Shown in pieces: positions 63,019 through 64,000 of a stretch of DNA of 64,000 nucleotides. The notes under the pieces are model-generated. The model was not told where the DNA came from, did not search any database, and was given only the letters and a program-made list of their open reading frames with translations. This DNA comes from Stenotrophomonas sp. MMGLT7 (lineage in GTDB: Bacteria > Pseudomonadota > Gammaproteobacteria > Xanthomonadales > Xanthomonadaceae): assembly GCF_021168555.1 (NCBI RefSeq), contig NZ_JAJOZS010000008.1, positions 96,060-160,059 of the forward strand, written 5' to 3'. The position numbers and the translations under genes are program-made. How positions within the stretch are numbered: position 1 is the stretch's first letter; each line of letters starts with the position of its first letter.

Positions 63019-63888
63019 ATGCATCTGCTCCTGCTGAGCGTGACCTGCAGCGTGCTGGTCTCGGTGCTGCTCAAGTGCGCCGCGCGCCTGCGCATCGACG
63101 TCGCCCAGGCGGTGACGTGGAACTACCTGGCCGCGACGGTACTGTGCGCCTGGCTGCTGCGGCCGCCGCTGTCCTCGCTGCAGGCGCCCGCGGCACCGTG
63201 GCCGGAGCTGCTGGCGCTGGCGCTGGCACTGCCGTCGATCTTCCTGGTGCTGGCGCGCTCGGTGGCACTGGCCGGCATCGTCCGCAGCGACGCGGCGCAG
63301 CGGCTGTCGCTACTGCTGTCGCTGGCGGCGGCCTTCATGTTGTTCGGCGAGCGCGCCAGCGGCTGGAAGCTGGCCGGCCTCGGCGTCGGCCTGCTGGCAA
63401 TGGCGGGCATCCTGGCGCGCCCGGCGCAGGCGTTGGATGCGCCGGCCTGGCGCCGTGCCTGGCCGTGGCTGCTGGCGACCTGGATGGGGTTCGCGCTGAT
63501 CGACGTCCTGCTCAAGCGCATCGCCCTGGCCGGGACCTCGTCGATGGCGGCGCTGCTGGCCTGCTTCGCGGCGGCGTTCGTGCTGATGCTGGCGCTGCAG
63601 CTGGCCCGCTGGGCACGCGGGCGCACGCGCCCGGACCTGCGCAGCCTGGGCGGCGGCCTGCTGCTGGGCCTGCTCAACTTCGGCAACATCCTGTTCTACG
63701 TGCGCGCGCACCAGGCGCTGCCGGACAGCCCGGCGGTGGTGTTCGCGACGATGAACATCGGCGTGGTCGCGCTCGGCACGCTGGTGGGCGTGGCCTGTTT
63801 CGGCGAGCGCACCACGCGCGGCAACCGCATCGGCCTGGTGCTGGCGGTGATCGCCATCGCCCTGGTCGCCTGGGGCACGCGCGGCTGA
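63019..63888 (+). CDS. EamA/DMT-type membrane transporter
   Basis: The 289-residue protein has about ten membrane helices arranged as two halves, typical of the drug/metabolite transporter superfamily. The C-terminal half shows VVFATMNIGVVALGTLVGVA and FGERTTRGNRIGLVLAVIAI, resembling the EamA end motif. A related signature, LFGERASGWKLAGLGVGLLA, closes the first half. The substrate cannot be inferred. Confidence 0.82.
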   Translation: MHLLLLSVTCSVLVSVLLKCAARLRIDVAQAVTWNYLAATVLCAWLLRPPLSSLQAPAAPWPELLALALALPSIFLVLARSVALAGIVRSDAAQRLSLLLSLAAAFMLFGERASGWKLAGLGVGLLAMAGILARPAQALDAPAWRRAWPWLLATWMGFALIDVLLKRIALAGTSSMAALLACFAAAFVLMLALQLARWARGRTRPDLRSLGGGLLLGLLNFGNILFYVRAHQALPDSPAVVFATMNIGVVALGTLVGVACFGERTTRGNRIGLVLAVIAIALVAWGTRG

Positions 63889-63940
63889 GGCGGCTGCCTT
63901 GTGGCGCCGCAGGGGCGCCGCAGGGTTGATGCAGGATGAT

Positions 63941-64000
63941 GTAGGAGCGACTTCAGTCGCGATGGGGCTTCACCGGTACAGCCCCATCGCGACCGAAGTC
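63941..64000. repeat. Second copy of the long intergenic palindrome (cut by window end)
   Basis: The left arm 63941-63969 is identical to 58947-58975. The right arm begins at 63980 and runs off the window, with one change (GACC for GACT). It lies just after the DMT-type gene. Confidence 0.88.

Noticed and set aside
1..64000. tRNA or rRNA genes
   Set aside because: I saw no cloverleaf with a TTCGA-type T-loop or rRNA signature while reading; a dedicated tRNA search was not possible.

Overview
The window is high-GC DNA from a gammaproteobacterium, most likely a member of the Xanthomonadaceae (Lysobacter, Luteimonas, Stenotrophomonas or Xanthomonas relatives). The host part carries hrpB, zapE, tatD, an RluE-type pseudouridine synthase and a DUF3182 gene. 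It also carries the intergenic palindromes typical of that family, such as the long hairpin repeat beginning GTAGGAGCGACTTCAGTCGC at 58947 and again at 63941. I could not search databases, so genus and species are not claimed.

Positions 1 to about 33996 are a Mu-like transposable prophage of the BcepMu type; its left end lies outside the window. The early/transposition module is transcribed leftward from about 5.7 kb: Ner-like regulator, small genes, winged-helix protein, DUF3102-like protein, DDE transposase and MuB/ExeA-like ATPase. A repressor-led cassette is transcribed rightward from the same control region: short CI-type repressor, lipoprotein, and a DUF4041 plus GIY-YIG (T5orf172) protein, closed by a strong terminator. 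The late genes follow rightward in the usual Mu order. They comprise lysis genes with overlapping Rz/Rz1, terminases, portal, MuF, gpG, protease/scaffold, decoration protein, capsid, gp36-38, sheath, tube, chaperones with a likely -1 frameshift, tape measure, gpN, gpP, gp45-48, an esterase-bearing tail fibre and a second fibre. At the right end come an adenine methylase and an AT-richer HNH-like cargo gene. A near-palindrome, TTGGACCGCGGTCAA, precedes both late gene blocks and may be the late activator site.

The prophage ends against a cluster of host repeats. Beyond it is a purine (urate/allantoin) catabolic cluster: ureidoglycine-glyoxylate-type aminotransferase, puuE, ChaN-like protein, AtzH/HpxZ-like protein, uraD, a two-dinucleotide-site flavoprotein and uraH. 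A BrnTA toxin-antitoxin pair sits on the opposite strand inside it. Next are an unusual doublet of long inverted repeats, a membrane protein, a VapC/Phd-type toxin-antitoxin pair, tatD, a WG-repeat protein, hrpB, rluE and a SAM methyltransferase. Two near-duplicate aldo/keto reductases follow, then a CurA-like reductase. A leftward group holds a small protein, a DUF3182 protein, a hydrolase and an SDR. The window ends with a DUF2884 protein, two more alpha/beta hydrolases, zapE and a DMT-type membrane protein.

The best candidates for new biology are the repressor-linked lipoprotein/DUF4041-GIY-YIG cassette (a likely superinfection-exclusion system), the HNH-like cargo beside the phage methylase, the palindromic elements inserted in frame into hrpB and zapE, and the flavoprotein in the urate cluster.
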